Assembly (NCBI GenBank): GCA_049999765.1
Contig: JBNGIQ010002402.1
Coordinates: 1-20,204 of the forward strand
Length of the DNA stretch: 20,204 nt
Direction of reading: 5' to 3'
Origin: Phaeoceros laevis
Taxonomy: Eukaryota > Anthocerotophyta > Anthocerotopsida > Notothyladales
This document shows, piece after piece, positions 9,560 to 17,437 of the stretch (the first letter of the stretch is position 1; each line of letters starts with the position of its first letter). Position numbers and translations under genes: made by a program. The notes below the pieces were generated by a model. The model was given only the letters and a program-made list of their open reading frames with translations. It had not been told where the DNA came from and made no database searches.

Positions 9560-9720
9560 CCCACTTTTCTTGGCTCACCATTCGCCTTCTTACGACAATC
9601 CCTTTTCCAATAGTTGGGGAGCCGAACATGACGGCGTGCTCGATCCCCACGTGGAGTCGGAATAGCGCGGCTCCCTACTACTACTACTACCCACACCAAC
9701 GAAAATTTCCAAGTTTCTCT
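9560..9720 (-). pseudogene. Copia zinc-knuckle region, interrupted
   Basis: The minus strand shows GNFRWCG and, after a break of about 70 nt, NYWKRDCRKKANGEP, the two halves of a CCHC zinc knuckle and its basic tail. The break is filled by the short unit at 9621-9690. Removing the unit brings the Cys-Gly half next to the Arg-Asp-Cys half, which indicates an insertion. Confidence 0.65.
9621..9690 (+). repeat. tRNA-like short unit with (CTA)n tail, copy 2
   Basis: The plus strand reads GTGCTCGATCCCCACGTGG, similar to a tRNA T-arm (B box), then AGTCGGAATAGCGCGGCTCC, then five CTA triplets. It interrupts the Copia zinc knuckle. Length is about 65-70 nt and no A box is present, so it could be a 5'-truncated SINE-like insert. 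Confidence 0.6.
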
Positions 9721-9939
9721 TTGGATGCGTCGCTGCTGCTAGGCTTGGGAGGTGCATAAGACTTGGTAAATTGTTTCTTAGCTTTCTTACAATCAGCAAA
9801 CAAGGCCTGAGCATTCTTTCTATGTCTATGTTGTCCAGATGCTTGTATGGGCGCCTCCTCTTGCAAGAAGGCTCTACATAGCTCATTGATGTGAACTCAT
9901 ATTAGAAGAATTGGCTGTTGCCCTCACCAGATTTTCAGT

Positions 9940-10842
9940 ATCTTTGACTTTTTTATTTTGGGTTGATACAAACGACCTGTATGCAGGTCACCTAGGAGAG
10001 ATGACAGGAAATCCCAATTGCCTTGAAATCAGGAATTACATCCCCAGAGGCATGTAGACAGATTCTAGCAGCCTAGAACAAACCAACATGTTTTTCCGCT
10101 GTATCACCATCTCTCATCCTTAGAGATCGTAATTTGGAGTCTGCAGCAACTTAAGATAACATATTCAAATTTGAATATTGTTGTGTAAGCTACTCCCACA
10201 ACTCCTTTCCACTCAATTTTTGAATGATATTCTTCGTCCAGTCTGATGAGATACCACCTAATATGACATTCATGAACTACTTAGTTGTTTTAGTAGTAGT
10301 AGTAGAGGGTGGACACGCCAGCGACTCCTCTTGGGAATCAGGCGCGCGTTTGCTTCATTCATATCGCAGTAACAGTTGGGTCTGCCAACAGGTTTAGCCG
10401 GTTTGGCCAACGTGCCTGACACAACATCCCAAAGCTCTTTACTCTTCAGTAATGCAGACATCCTCAATGCCCACACCGTGTAGTTAGAGCCATCAAATCG
10501 ATCCTTCTCGTTGAAATCAGACGCACTGCTCGAAGAGCCAACCATTGGAGCGACCGCAAGTATGGGTGCTTGCCCTCCTGCTGCTCTTGGTCCTCTTGGG
10601 CCACCAGGTGGTCTTGAGCCTCCAGCTGCTATTGGTCCACTTGGACCTGCTGGATCTACAGGACCTAAAGGTGGTCTCGAATGTCCAGCATTAGCGGTTT
10701 GTTTTCCGGTGCTTATACTCGCCTCAGTCTGAACTTGGACTCGGGGTGAGTTCTCATCTTGCTCCGATTCAGCTACTGATGTATGGCCGGATGGGTGTAC
10801 AGGCATGATGTTGTAGCTTGGTGAGTCAAGAGTATCTGGCAA
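9940..10842 (-). pseudogene. Copia gag polyprotein (degenerate)
   Basis: A 190-codon open frame runs from an ATG at 10842 to 10270. Its first half is Gly/Pro-rich. It then shows FDGSNYTVWALRMSALL and LWDVVSGT, the N-terminal gag signature of plant Copia elements. Beyond 10270 gag similarity continues in broken frames (SSDWTKNIIQKLSGKELWE, then LTQQYSN) to about 9940. The short unit at 10291-10348 interrupts the frame. The copy is non-functional. Confidence 0.85.
10291..10348 (-). repeat. tRNA-like short unit with (CTA)n tail, copy 3
   Basis: The minus strand reads GCGCGCCTGATTCCCAAGAG, then AGTCGC and about 15 nt, then five CTA triplets. It replaces normal gag sequence after the MNEANA residues and ends the gag open frame in a run of Leu codons. 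Confidence 0.6.
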
Positions 10843-10958
10843 TAGTCTTGCCTCCTCATTCTTGATGTAGTAAAGGTAGGCCGGCTCAAGGTGACTTCCA
10901 CCAACACTTGGTAGCGGTGCTATAGACTGGTACCTTCGTTAGTGCACATCAAGTGGCA

Positions 10959-11017
10959 GCGCGCCCGATTCTCGTGTGGAGTCGCCACAGTGTGATCACC
11001 CCCTACTACTACTACTA
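10959..11017 (+). repeat. tRNA-like short unit with (CTA)n tail, copy 4
   Basis: The plus strand reads GCGCGCCCGATTCTCGTGTG, then GAGTCGCC and about 20 nt, then five CTA triplets. It lies in the Copia untranslated leader, upstream of gag, and is closely related to copy 3 in the opposite orientation. Confidence 0.6.
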
Positions 11018-11681
11018 AATAGGATGTTGAGCAGGTCTAGCGCTTGGACTCTCAAGCAATGAGGAAAATTCTTGCCACATTAATTATGCTACAGACATAG
11101 ATAAAATTTATGCCTTAACTGAATCTGCTAATTTTTCAGTTTGACTTTGTCGCTAATGTGTGTGCACAATTGATACATTCCAAGCACTTGGTGGATTTCG
11201 GATAGATCTGATTGGCCTCTCGAGAGAAACTGATGCACGTGTATGCAAAACTTGATATGGTTGAGTGCACAAACAACAATGTGTATAATCTCTCAAATGT
11301 GGTAAAACTCTATATGGCCTAGCAGGTCACCGTGACTGATAGCTGCGGTGCTGTGGATGTTCATATGTTGATGAACAACGTGGGTGATGATCAGTTTTGT
11401 GATTTATACAGGATTGTACAAAATTTCTTAAGTCCTGGTGTATTACTTGATTGGGACTCCTCTTGTAGTCGAATCTAAGTTTAGCACTCTGAATTTAGTT
11501 CTGTACAGGTCCTTTGGCGAATCTGGATCTACTGTGGTTCCTAGATCTTGAGATTGAGGTCTCCATCTAGTCACAACCGACTAACAAGCCTGAATTCTCT
11601 CCCACGCTCAAATGTTCCATCAATGCATAATTAAATCCAAGCAATTAGCAATCAGGAGCACCTGCATCTACCACGCTCGTA
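11018..11681 (-). other. Copia leader region
   Basis: This AT-rich stretch lies between the primer-binding site and gag and has no open frame of note on either strand. It is longer than a usual Copia leader, so it may contain further old insertions that I cannot delimit. Confidence 0.4.
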
Positions 11682-11693
11682 GCTCTGATACCA
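11682..11693 (-). other. Copia primer-binding site (tRNA-iMet)
   Basis: The minus strand reads TGGTATCAGAGC, the standard plant Copia primer-binding site complementary to the 3' part of initiator tRNA-Met. It lies six bases after a possible LTR end (CCAAACA at 11706-11700) and fixes the orientation and 5' end of the element. Confidence 0.9.
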
Positions 11694-11699
11694 AGTCAA

Positions 11700-11894
11700 T
11701 GTTTGGTCACATGATTGAATTTGAGAATTGTGAACATTACACCATCGCAGCTTCTTGTGGTTGCAAGCACCATGTAATATGAAACGTCATGTCGGTTGTG
11801 TAGATAGTAACTAACTACTAACCTGTAGACCCATTCATATATTTAATTTAACTTAATACTAACCGTGCCCTAACCCTATAGGGACTTGTTTCTC
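11700..11894 (-). mobile_element. putative 5' LTR of the Copia remnant
   Basis: Directly upstream of the primer-binding site, the minus strand ends in CCAAACA, a plausible LTR 3' end. It contains an AAATATATGAAT TATA-like string. The far boundary is a guess: a TGAGAAACAAG string at 11894 could be the start. No second LTR exists in the window for comparison. Confidence 0.35.
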
Positions 11895-12600
11895 AACTCC
11901 AAGTTCCATTTCAGTTGAAAAATAAGTGTATGCTAGCACATATCCAAGTTTCACTTGAAATAAGTTCAGGTTCCAAGATTCAGTTGAGGACCTCTTCGGA
12001 CAGCCAGTTCACCATGAACTGGAGCAATTAAGTTCGGGCTGGATCCTGTGCAGTTCACTCAAATAATTTTTCTTTTCCCAGTTCAGGGTCAGCGGCGCTT
12101 GCTGTCAACTGACAGGGTAGTGGCGGTCCTAGTAGTGGCGGTCCCGGACAGGGTCACCAGTTGATCACTTCGGCCATCAATTCGGCTGGTGATGGACAGA
12201 CGGATGGAGAGGAATGGACGGATGTCCATAAAGTAACCCAAATCTTCTAGTTCGCCTCCAACCGGACCTTTTTTTTATTTGGTGCAGGGAGCAGTTGGGG
12301 GGGCGCCGGCAGATTCCATCCATGCGCAATTCGAGATTGCCATGTCAGATCCAGCTGGGAGCCATGTAGGACGAACTAAAATCACATGTAGAAGGCAGTG
12401 CGAGGCAATTTTAGCCGGATTTGAGGCCGTTTCAGCGGTTCACGGCAGTTCACAGCCGAACTTGGGCAGCAAAATCTGCCCCAACTGGTTGTCCAAAGAG
12501 GTCCTGAATAAGTTCAAGCTCCAGGTGTTAGTTGAATAAGTTGAAGTTACAGATTTCAGTTGAATAAGTTCCGGGTTTCATTTGAATAAGTGTTCTTGCT
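11895..12600 (+). repeat. degenerate repeats of a TTGAATAAGTT motif
   Basis: At least six related strings, TTTCAGTTGAA(AA)TAAGTK and variants, occur in two clusters: 11908-11967 and 12503-12592. In the second cluster they repeat every 23-28 nt. Between the clusters lie a doubled TAGTGGCGGTCC string (12117-12146) and a low-complexity GGATGGA stretch. The motif embeds no coding. Confidence 0.6.
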
Positions 12601-13020
12601 TAGCCTAGCATGTGGGAGTTTGTGTTTACTACCACCGTCAATTACTAAGCTGGTATTCATCTAGGCTACCACACTTTGCATGTATATCAAGGAGGCCACT
12701 TATCCTAGTTATCCTAGTTGTATTTAGAACCCTCATAGCCATCTTAACTATCTTAACTAGTTTATCCTAGTAACTATCTTATTGTAAGGTAGTGTTGTGC
12801 ATTGTCTGAGTAGATTGAATATTAGATCAGAAGGCCTTATAGTAGGGGTCAAGGAAAAAACTTCCTTGGTGCACGAGGTTTCATGAAACACCCGGTATAG
12901 CTATCTGGAACCCAACACACTAGAGGGCATGGGGACAGCCTAAATAGTATAGCATTTGTCTTGGCATATGATGACATCTGTATTCTTAGACTGTAGAGTT
13001 CTGGCTTGTGTTCTAAGCCA
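12601..13020. other. AT-rich spacer with short repeats
   Basis: I see no gene. TATCCTAGTT and ATCTTAACTA strings recur at 12711-12785, suggesting old repeat decay. Confidence 0.4.
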
Positions 13021-14078
13021 ATTCTACTTCTCACTTGTTGATATGCAGGATCGAAAAGTAAAGAAGCAATACTGCTTGAGCGTGCTGGAAGAGACTTTTT
13101 GCAGACACCAACCAATATTGAATCTGTATATTGCCTCCCTGGATAGAGTCATTGTTGCTCTTTGCCGAGTCCCATACTCTATATGATGGTCATGAGCCTT
13201 CGATTTTTTCCTTCGGATTTGAATCATAATGCTTGGTGGCAGATCCTGGGGGCCTTGAACTTGTACAGATTCCTCCTTATATGAGAAACCTTAGGTATAC
13301 CAAGCTTGCGCATTCTGCTTATGATAATCTTAGCATGTGGGCTGTGCAGGATGAGTTCATCAAGCCGAGCGACATCAATGAAGTGTCAGGGTATATTGAA
13401 GTAGTGGAAGCAGAACAACGGTTTAGGAAGCGATGTCGATCACTAAACTAATAGTAGTTTGGTAGCCTTTGGAATATAGATCAAGGTAATACAATTCTTG
13501 GAGAATGCCTTCGCAATTGGAGAAGCTCCCTGAAGAAGAGAGCAAAGAGGGAAGTGGTTGGAGAAGAGAATGTGTTGAAACTAGCCCGCGTGAGTACTGA
13601 GTTTTGGGAAAAACTTCTAAAGGATGTGGAGGCTGCTTCTAAGCTCCCCCCACGAAAGCACAAAGTGCAGCAACCAAAAGGAAATTGAAGGTCACACATC
13701 GGTTTGGCAAAGGAGGCTACAACGGATTTGTCATCTTTTTTGAAAGTGTTTTGGTGGTTTGCAGTTGTTTGTGCAGTTTTGTGTTTATAGGTTTGTGCAG
13801 ATTGTGCAAGTTTTGTGTTTCTAGGTTGTGCAAATTGTCCAGGTTTTGTGTTTGGTGCTGATTCTGATTGGTTCTTGCTGATTCTGATTGGTTCTTGGTT
13901 ATACATGCAGAGAAAAACCTATTTGCGAGAACCTACCTTCGAAAAGGTGAAGTATTGCATGCAGAACGGACGGCAGATGTTACCAATCTTGTTGGAGGAA
14001 GGTGATGGAAGTGAGGATGAGGACCGGATGAGGAGGATACCGATTGACATTCTAATATCCATGATAGGATTGACATGA
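13021..14078 (+). CDS. unidentified gene-like block, possibly decayed
   Basis: Three successive open blocks on the plus strand look like exons. Block 1 (13233-13451) contains PPYMRNLRYTKLAHSAYDNL and YIEVVEAEQRF. Block 2 (13458-13685) contains NWRSSLKKRAKREVV and STEFWEKLLKD. Block 3 (about 13912-14078) contains REPTFEKVKYCMQNGRQ and ends in TGA. A T/G-rich stretch at 13691-13911 ending in ATGCAG would serve as an intron before block 3. A further open stretch at 13036-13190 precedes block 1. I cannot assign a family. The FWEKLLKD string recalls the WEELLKD region of CHD-type chromatin remodellers, but the rest does not clearly match. Block 1 and block 2 frames end in stops with no clear donor, so this may be a gene fragment or pseudogene. 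Confidence 0.3.
13757..13895 (+). repeat. TTTGTG-rich imperfect tandem repeats
   Basis: Strings like TTTTGTGTTTNTAGGTTGTGCA recur about three times at 13757-13852. They are followed by a 20-bp unit (CTGATTCTGATTGGTTCTTG) present twice at about 13857-13897. Confidence 0.7.
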
Positions 14079-14182
14079 ATTCTTGTAACCCCATGATAGC
14101 AATTGACATTCTTGTAGCCATGGTAGATTTCACATTGCCATATTTTGCTGTAGCCACAGCCTATCAAGCTCTACCAAGCTTG

Positions 14183-14213
14183 TAAACCTCTTCAAATAAA
14201 ATCATCATCATCA
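14183..14213 (+). repeat. retroposon-like 3' tail: CAAATAAAATCA(TCA)n
   Basis: The sequence AACCTCTTCAAATAAAATCA is followed by ATC repeats. A poly(A)-signal hexamer running into a microsatellite tail is typical of non-LTR retroposon ends. A similar tail occurs in opposite orientation at 15120-15165. Confidence 0.5.
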
Positions 14214-14230
14214 ACCAAGCTCACCAGCCT

Positions 14231-14488
14231 GACTACCTCAAGTTTATAACAACGAGAAAGGGTGCTCTACCAAGCTCACCAGCTGAGCCCGATAGCACAT
14301 CAGTAAGGTGCTGGGTCGCGCCTCTGATGTACATGTTAAACACTTGAAATTGATCTGACTACCTCAAGTTTATAATAATTAGTCTAAGAAAGGGTGCTCT
14401 ACCAAGCTCACCAGCTGAGCCTGATAGCACATCAGTAAGGTGTCGGGTCGCGCCTCCGCCGTACATGTTAAACACTCGAAATTGATCT
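14231..14488 (-). repeat. about 130-bp tandem repeat, two copies, A-box-like core
   Basis: Copies at 14231-14356 and 14357-14488 start with GACTACCTCAAGTTTATAA and end with GAAATTGATCT. They differ by scattered substitutions and a small indel. On the minus strand each contains GGGCTCAGCTGG followed by TTGGTAGAGCACC, which resembles a tRNA D-arm (pol III A box) with extra bases. I find no B box in phase. Partial further copies of CTACCAAGCT and CCAAGCTCACCAG occur at 14170-14228. Confidence 0.8.
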
Positions 14489-14631
14489 GTCTATTTATCA
14501 GTATGCCAACAAGCAGCACCCCGAGCATTCATGCATGGCATGACTTCTTAATGAAGCCACAAGATGACCAAGGGACTGGACGAGGGCCCCTGCACTTTTT
14601 TGTGGGAGTGTATGAAGGAAAATATACTTTT

Positions 14632-14679
14632 ATTCATTCATTCATTCATTCATTCATTCATTCATTCATTCATTCATTC
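14632..14679 (+). repeat. (ATTC)12 microsatellite
   Basis: Twelve uninterrupted ATTC units follow an ATACTTTT string. Confidence 0.95.
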
Positions 14680-14708
14680 CTCCGGGCAACTAAATCAGGC
14701 AGATATAC

Positions 14709-14748
14709 GGTCGCAGGGGAGGACTTAGGGTCGCAGGGGAGGACTTAG
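14709..14748 (+). repeat. 20-bp perfect tandem duplication
   Basis: The unit GGTCGCAGGGGAGGACTTAG occurs twice without mismatch. Confidence 0.95.
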
Positions 14749-14799
14749 GGCAAGACGCATGGGAGCAGATCGCAATGATGCTGTGAATCATCGACCTGA

Positions 14800-14923
14800 C
14801 TTATTTGGCATTTACAAGCACAACAATGCATTTATTACTCTGGCAATCCCAAGGGTAGGACTTGGCTTATTCGGCATTCACCGGCACACTGCGCTTATTA
14901 CTCTGGCAATCCCAAGGGTAGGA
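14800..14923 (+). repeat. about 65-bp degenerate tandem duplication
   Basis: Copies at 14800-14860 and 14866-14923 share the end TTATTACTCTGGCAATCCCA and AGGGTAGGA exactly. Their 5' halves are more diverged. Confidence 0.9.
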
Positions 14924-15119
14924 GCAGTGCTTGCAATGCCATCGCTGTATGTGCCTCCTGTGCTCACAGGGGCACAATTGGCTTGGAGACTCATTACAGA
15001 ATCTATCTATCATGTGACCTAGCTATGCCACTGTGTGAATGTGAATTCGTAAGGAGTGACCGACAATTGTGCCTATATACCTACACTTCCATTATATAGA
15101 CAAGTGTGCTTTTATAATT

Positions 15120-15165
15120 AGTAAGTGTGATGTGATGTGATGTGATTTTATTTGAGGAGGTTGAT
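15120..15165 (-). repeat. retroposon-like 3' tail: CAAATAAAATCA(CATCA)n
   Basis: The minus strand reads AACCTCCTCAAATAAAATCA followed by CATCA repeats. It matches the tail at 14183-14213 except for the microsatellite unit and faces it. The body of the element would lie at higher coordinates, from about 15166. Confidence 0.5.
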
Positions 15166-16141
15166 GCGGTTCCATAGAGGAAGAAGACTTGGGGGATTTT
15201 TGGGTCGGGCTGTGGCTAGAGAGGGCCTTGCACGACTCTACGAAGGACACTATGCTGCAATTCATTTATTCACCTTATTCTATCCTAAATTCCTAATTAT
15301 TACTTTTACACTCAACATAGTGTGTTTTGGTAGCCATTTGCTGTTTTTTTGTGCAATAGATTCTCTTTATCTAGATAATGAAGACATGTCGTTGTTATAA
15401 TGGAAGTTCTAAGCAAGTTGCACTAGTCTCCTTCACACTTGTATGCGAAGTGTAAAAGAAACCGTCCCCACTTATCCCAAGGCTAGATTTACTTCACTTG
15501 GGATATTTGAAAAGTAACTTATCAATAGTTAGTTTTAGGGGATCCATCCAACTTGGAGGTAAGATTGCCACATCGGATGGACACATCATTTTTCATAGTC
15601 TCTGTCTACCTTTAAAGGTTCTTGGGCGACCTATTCACCGATAGTATGGTCACCCATCCGGGTAGCCATCCACCCCACCCCATACCCCTAACCGGCCCGT
15701 GTTTATCGCAATGTGTGCACTATTCCCAAAAGTACCTAAAGAACTTGAACGTCTGGGTGTGTGTGAAAGGGTATATAACATGTGTAGCAAAAGTACCTGA
15801 ACCGGCAGTACGAAAGGATTCTCGAAGAAAGGAAGGGATTAGGAAGAGAAGGATGCTAAAAAGGAGGAGGACTTTGATTGCCCACTGTTCCCGATGACAA
15901 CCTTTCCCCCGATGCCATCTGCAAATCTGGAAGGACAGCAAGCAAAAGCCGGGGCCAAAGTACAGTAGTGGCGAGGGGAGTTTGTACAAAGGTGAGAACA
16001 AAAAATTGTGATGTGTCTGTGCGAGGGTATCACACGAGCCAGGTCATAATGACAGCGATCTCTCCCTCCCGTCTCACCCGGTTGTTATTAGTCCCGCCCC
16101 CCAATTCCCACATAGCATGGCTGGATGTGGTCGTTGTGGTG
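15166..16141. other. no gene seen
   Basis: Mostly AT-rich before 15600, then mixed. Open frames are short and without features. Part of it may be the body of the minus-strand retroposon whose tail ends at 15120. Confidence 0.4.
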
Positions 16142-16249
16142 GATGAGAGGACAAGTCTACATACAGTCGAGTGTTGCGCTTCCCTTCCCTTTCCTCCCTC
16201 TCCTCCCGGAGGAGAGGGAGGAAGGGGGAAGGGAGCGATGAGAGGACAA
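16142..16249. repeat. near-perfect hairpin between 13-bp direct repeats
   Basis: A pyrimidine-rich arm (16182-16206) and a purine-rich arm (16208-16233) form an almost perfect inverted repeat of about 25 bp with a one-base loop at 16207. The string GATGAGAGGACAA occurs on both sides, at 16142-16154 and 16237-16249, in the same orientation. Confidence 0.85.
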
Positions 16250-16350
16250 TGGTAGGTGCTGCAAGCGCGCCGTATGTGCCGTCTTTGGCGTAAAATCATC
16301 CCTCTGCTTCGTCTCTTCTCGTATTATTGGGCTTTCTCTCTGCACGAGCG

Positions 16351-16358
16351 GGGCCCAC
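16351..16358 (-). promoter_or_regulatory. TCP-type box GGGCCCAC
   Basis: Matches the TCP transcription factor consensus (GGNCCCAC / GTGGNCCC). It is the first of three copies upstream of BAHD 2. Prediction from the motif only. Confidence 0.3.
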
Positions 16359-16459
16359 CGCCACCGGGTAATGTATCCGGTTACCATCCATGGCCTTTTT
16401 TTCCCTTCCCCGATCATGGCAGGGATTCCCTTCTTCCCAGCCCAAACTAGACTACTGCC

Positions 16460-16673
16460 CGGCGCAACTGGCGCAAGCAAGCATGGGGCTTATGGGGCAT
16501 GTGGAAGAGGCATAGCGGATTGGTAGAATGATAGTGTGATGATGCCTGGCCTGGCGGCCCTGTCTGTTCTGTCCTCCGGCGCAACTGGCGCAAACGAGCA
16601 TGGGGTGCATGGGGCATGTGGAAGAGGCATAGCGGATTGGTAGTATGATGATGCCTGCTGGCCTCGCGGCCCT
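16460..16673 (+). repeat. tandem duplication, 117-bp period
   Basis: Copies start at 16460 and 16577. They share CGGCGCAACTGGCGCAA, then GGGGCATGTGGAAGAGGCAT and AGCGGATTGGTAG, with small indels near the ends. It produces a misleading long open frame on the minus strand. It lies about 0.8-1.0 kb before BAHD 2. Confidence 0.9.
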
Positions 16674-16806
16674 GTACCAAGCAACGGCCAAGCGGCTGAT
16701 GAGGTGCATCATCATCATCATGTCTCTGCCATGCCCTCCCTTCCCGCCATAGGCTCCAACGGCATGGCGGGGTTAGCGGGGAGCGACGGTTCGGGATGGC
16801 CGGGTG

Positions 16807-16814
16807 GTGGGCCC
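16807..16814 (+). promoter_or_regulatory. TCP-type box GTGGGCCC
   Basis: Second copy of the box, about 280 nt before the putative TATA box of BAHD 2. Confidence 0.3.
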
Positions 16815-16984
16815 GTCCTGGCCCGACCCTCACTCCTCCCTTCCCGCGTGGCTGGCTGGCTGCACTCTTCCCGAGCATCTGGGAAGGGAAGGGGGACGTC
16901 CTTGGTTACCAGCCGGTCACCCAACTAACCCCACTTGCCAGATAACCCTCCCGTAACCAGGCCAGCTGGACAGCATTTGAGGTA

Positions 16985-16992
16985 GTGGGCCC
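16985..16992 (+). promoter_or_regulatory. TCP-type box GTGGGCCC
   Basis: Third copy, about 100 nt before the putative TATA box of BAHD 2, a sensible distance for a proximal promoter element. Confidence 0.35.
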
Positions 16993-17089
16993 GCGCGGGG
17001 GAATCTGGGGGGCTGCCTGGACGGGTGAGCGACGGTTCCCCGGTTACCTGCGGGCCCCGCAACTAACTAGACTAGTGTAGTCTAGTAGG

Positions 17090-17096
17090 TATAAGG
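17090..17096 (+). promoter_or_regulatory. putative TATA box of BAHD 2
   Basis: TATAAGG in an otherwise GC-rich region. It would place transcription start near 17120 and give a 5' leader of about 320 nt. Confidence 0.45.
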
Positions 17097-17214
17097 GCCT
17101 GTGTTTTTTGCCCGCTTTCCTGCGCTCCCCACTGTTTCTGTCTGCCTGTCGAGTCGACTCGATTCGTCTCGTCTCGGTGCGTCTCTCCCGGCTCGAGTGA
17201 GTGCGGGTGCGAAC

Positions 17215-17373
17215 ATGTATGGAGCAGCCCCGGCCTGGTGCTGGTGTATGCAGTGTGAGGCGCAGCAGCAGGCCGGTGCTCAACAGATTTGTGGCGCTTC
17301 TGCGGCTTTTGTCGGGGCCGCAAACGGTGCAGGATTGCTCCCGCACGGCCTGCTGCTGAAATTGGAGTCCTGA
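17215..17373 (+). CDS. upstream ORF (52 codons) in the BAHD 2 leader
   Basis: If transcription starts near 17120, the first AUG of the mRNA is at 17215. It opens a 52-residue frame that is Ala/Gln/Cys-rich and ends at TGA 17371-17373, 64 nt before the main ATG. Such uORFs can reduce main-frame translation. A GTGAGT donor-like string at about 17196 could instead start a 5' UTR intron that removes it. Existence as an open frame is certain; translation is unknown. Confidence 0.3.
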   Translation: MYGAAPAWCWCMQCEAQQQAGAQQICGASAAFVGAANGAGLLPHGLLLKLES

Positions 17374-17437
17374 GTAGCTGCTGGTGAGGGAGGGAGGGAC
17401 TAGGAAGAAGTGCTCCAAGGAAGCAAGGCAGGCAAGG

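Larger units (their letters stand above)
7890..11699 (-). mobile_element. Ty1/Copia LTR retrotransposon remnant
   Basis: Read on the minus strand, the order is: primer-binding site (11693-11682), untranslated leader, gag (from 10842), zinc-knuckle region (about 9715-9560), protease (about 9400-9180), integrase zinc-binding and catalytic domains (about 9038-8320), and an integrase C-terminal segment (to about 7890). This gag-protease-integrase order defines Copia rather than Gypsy. Reverse transcriptase and RNase H, which should follow integrase, are absent: similarity stops at about 7890 and non-Copia sequence follows. Stops and frame changes interrupt every domain, so the copy is dead. The 3' LTR is also missing. 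The element lies between the two BAHD genes, in opposite orientation to them. Confidence 0.93.

Noticed and set aside
10511-10732. Collagen-like Gly-Pro-rich open frame on the plus strand
   Set aside because: It is the mirror of the Gly/Pro-rich start of Copia gag on the minus strand, which carries the recognisable gag signature further on.
11868-11880. CCCTAACCCTA string resembling telomeric repeats
   Set aside because: There are only about two units, too few for an interstitial telomere tract.
14231-14488. A functional tRNA gene
   Set aside because: Only a D-arm-like piece is present. No acceptor stem, anticodon arm or T-arm with correct spacing can be drawn.
14160-14490. CRISPR-like array
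   Set aside because: The units are about 130 bp long, directly adjacent and without spacers, and the sequence is a plant nuclear genome.
16447-16878. Long minus-strand open frames (143 aa and others)
   Set aside because: They are produced by translating the 117-bp-period duplication and have no family features.
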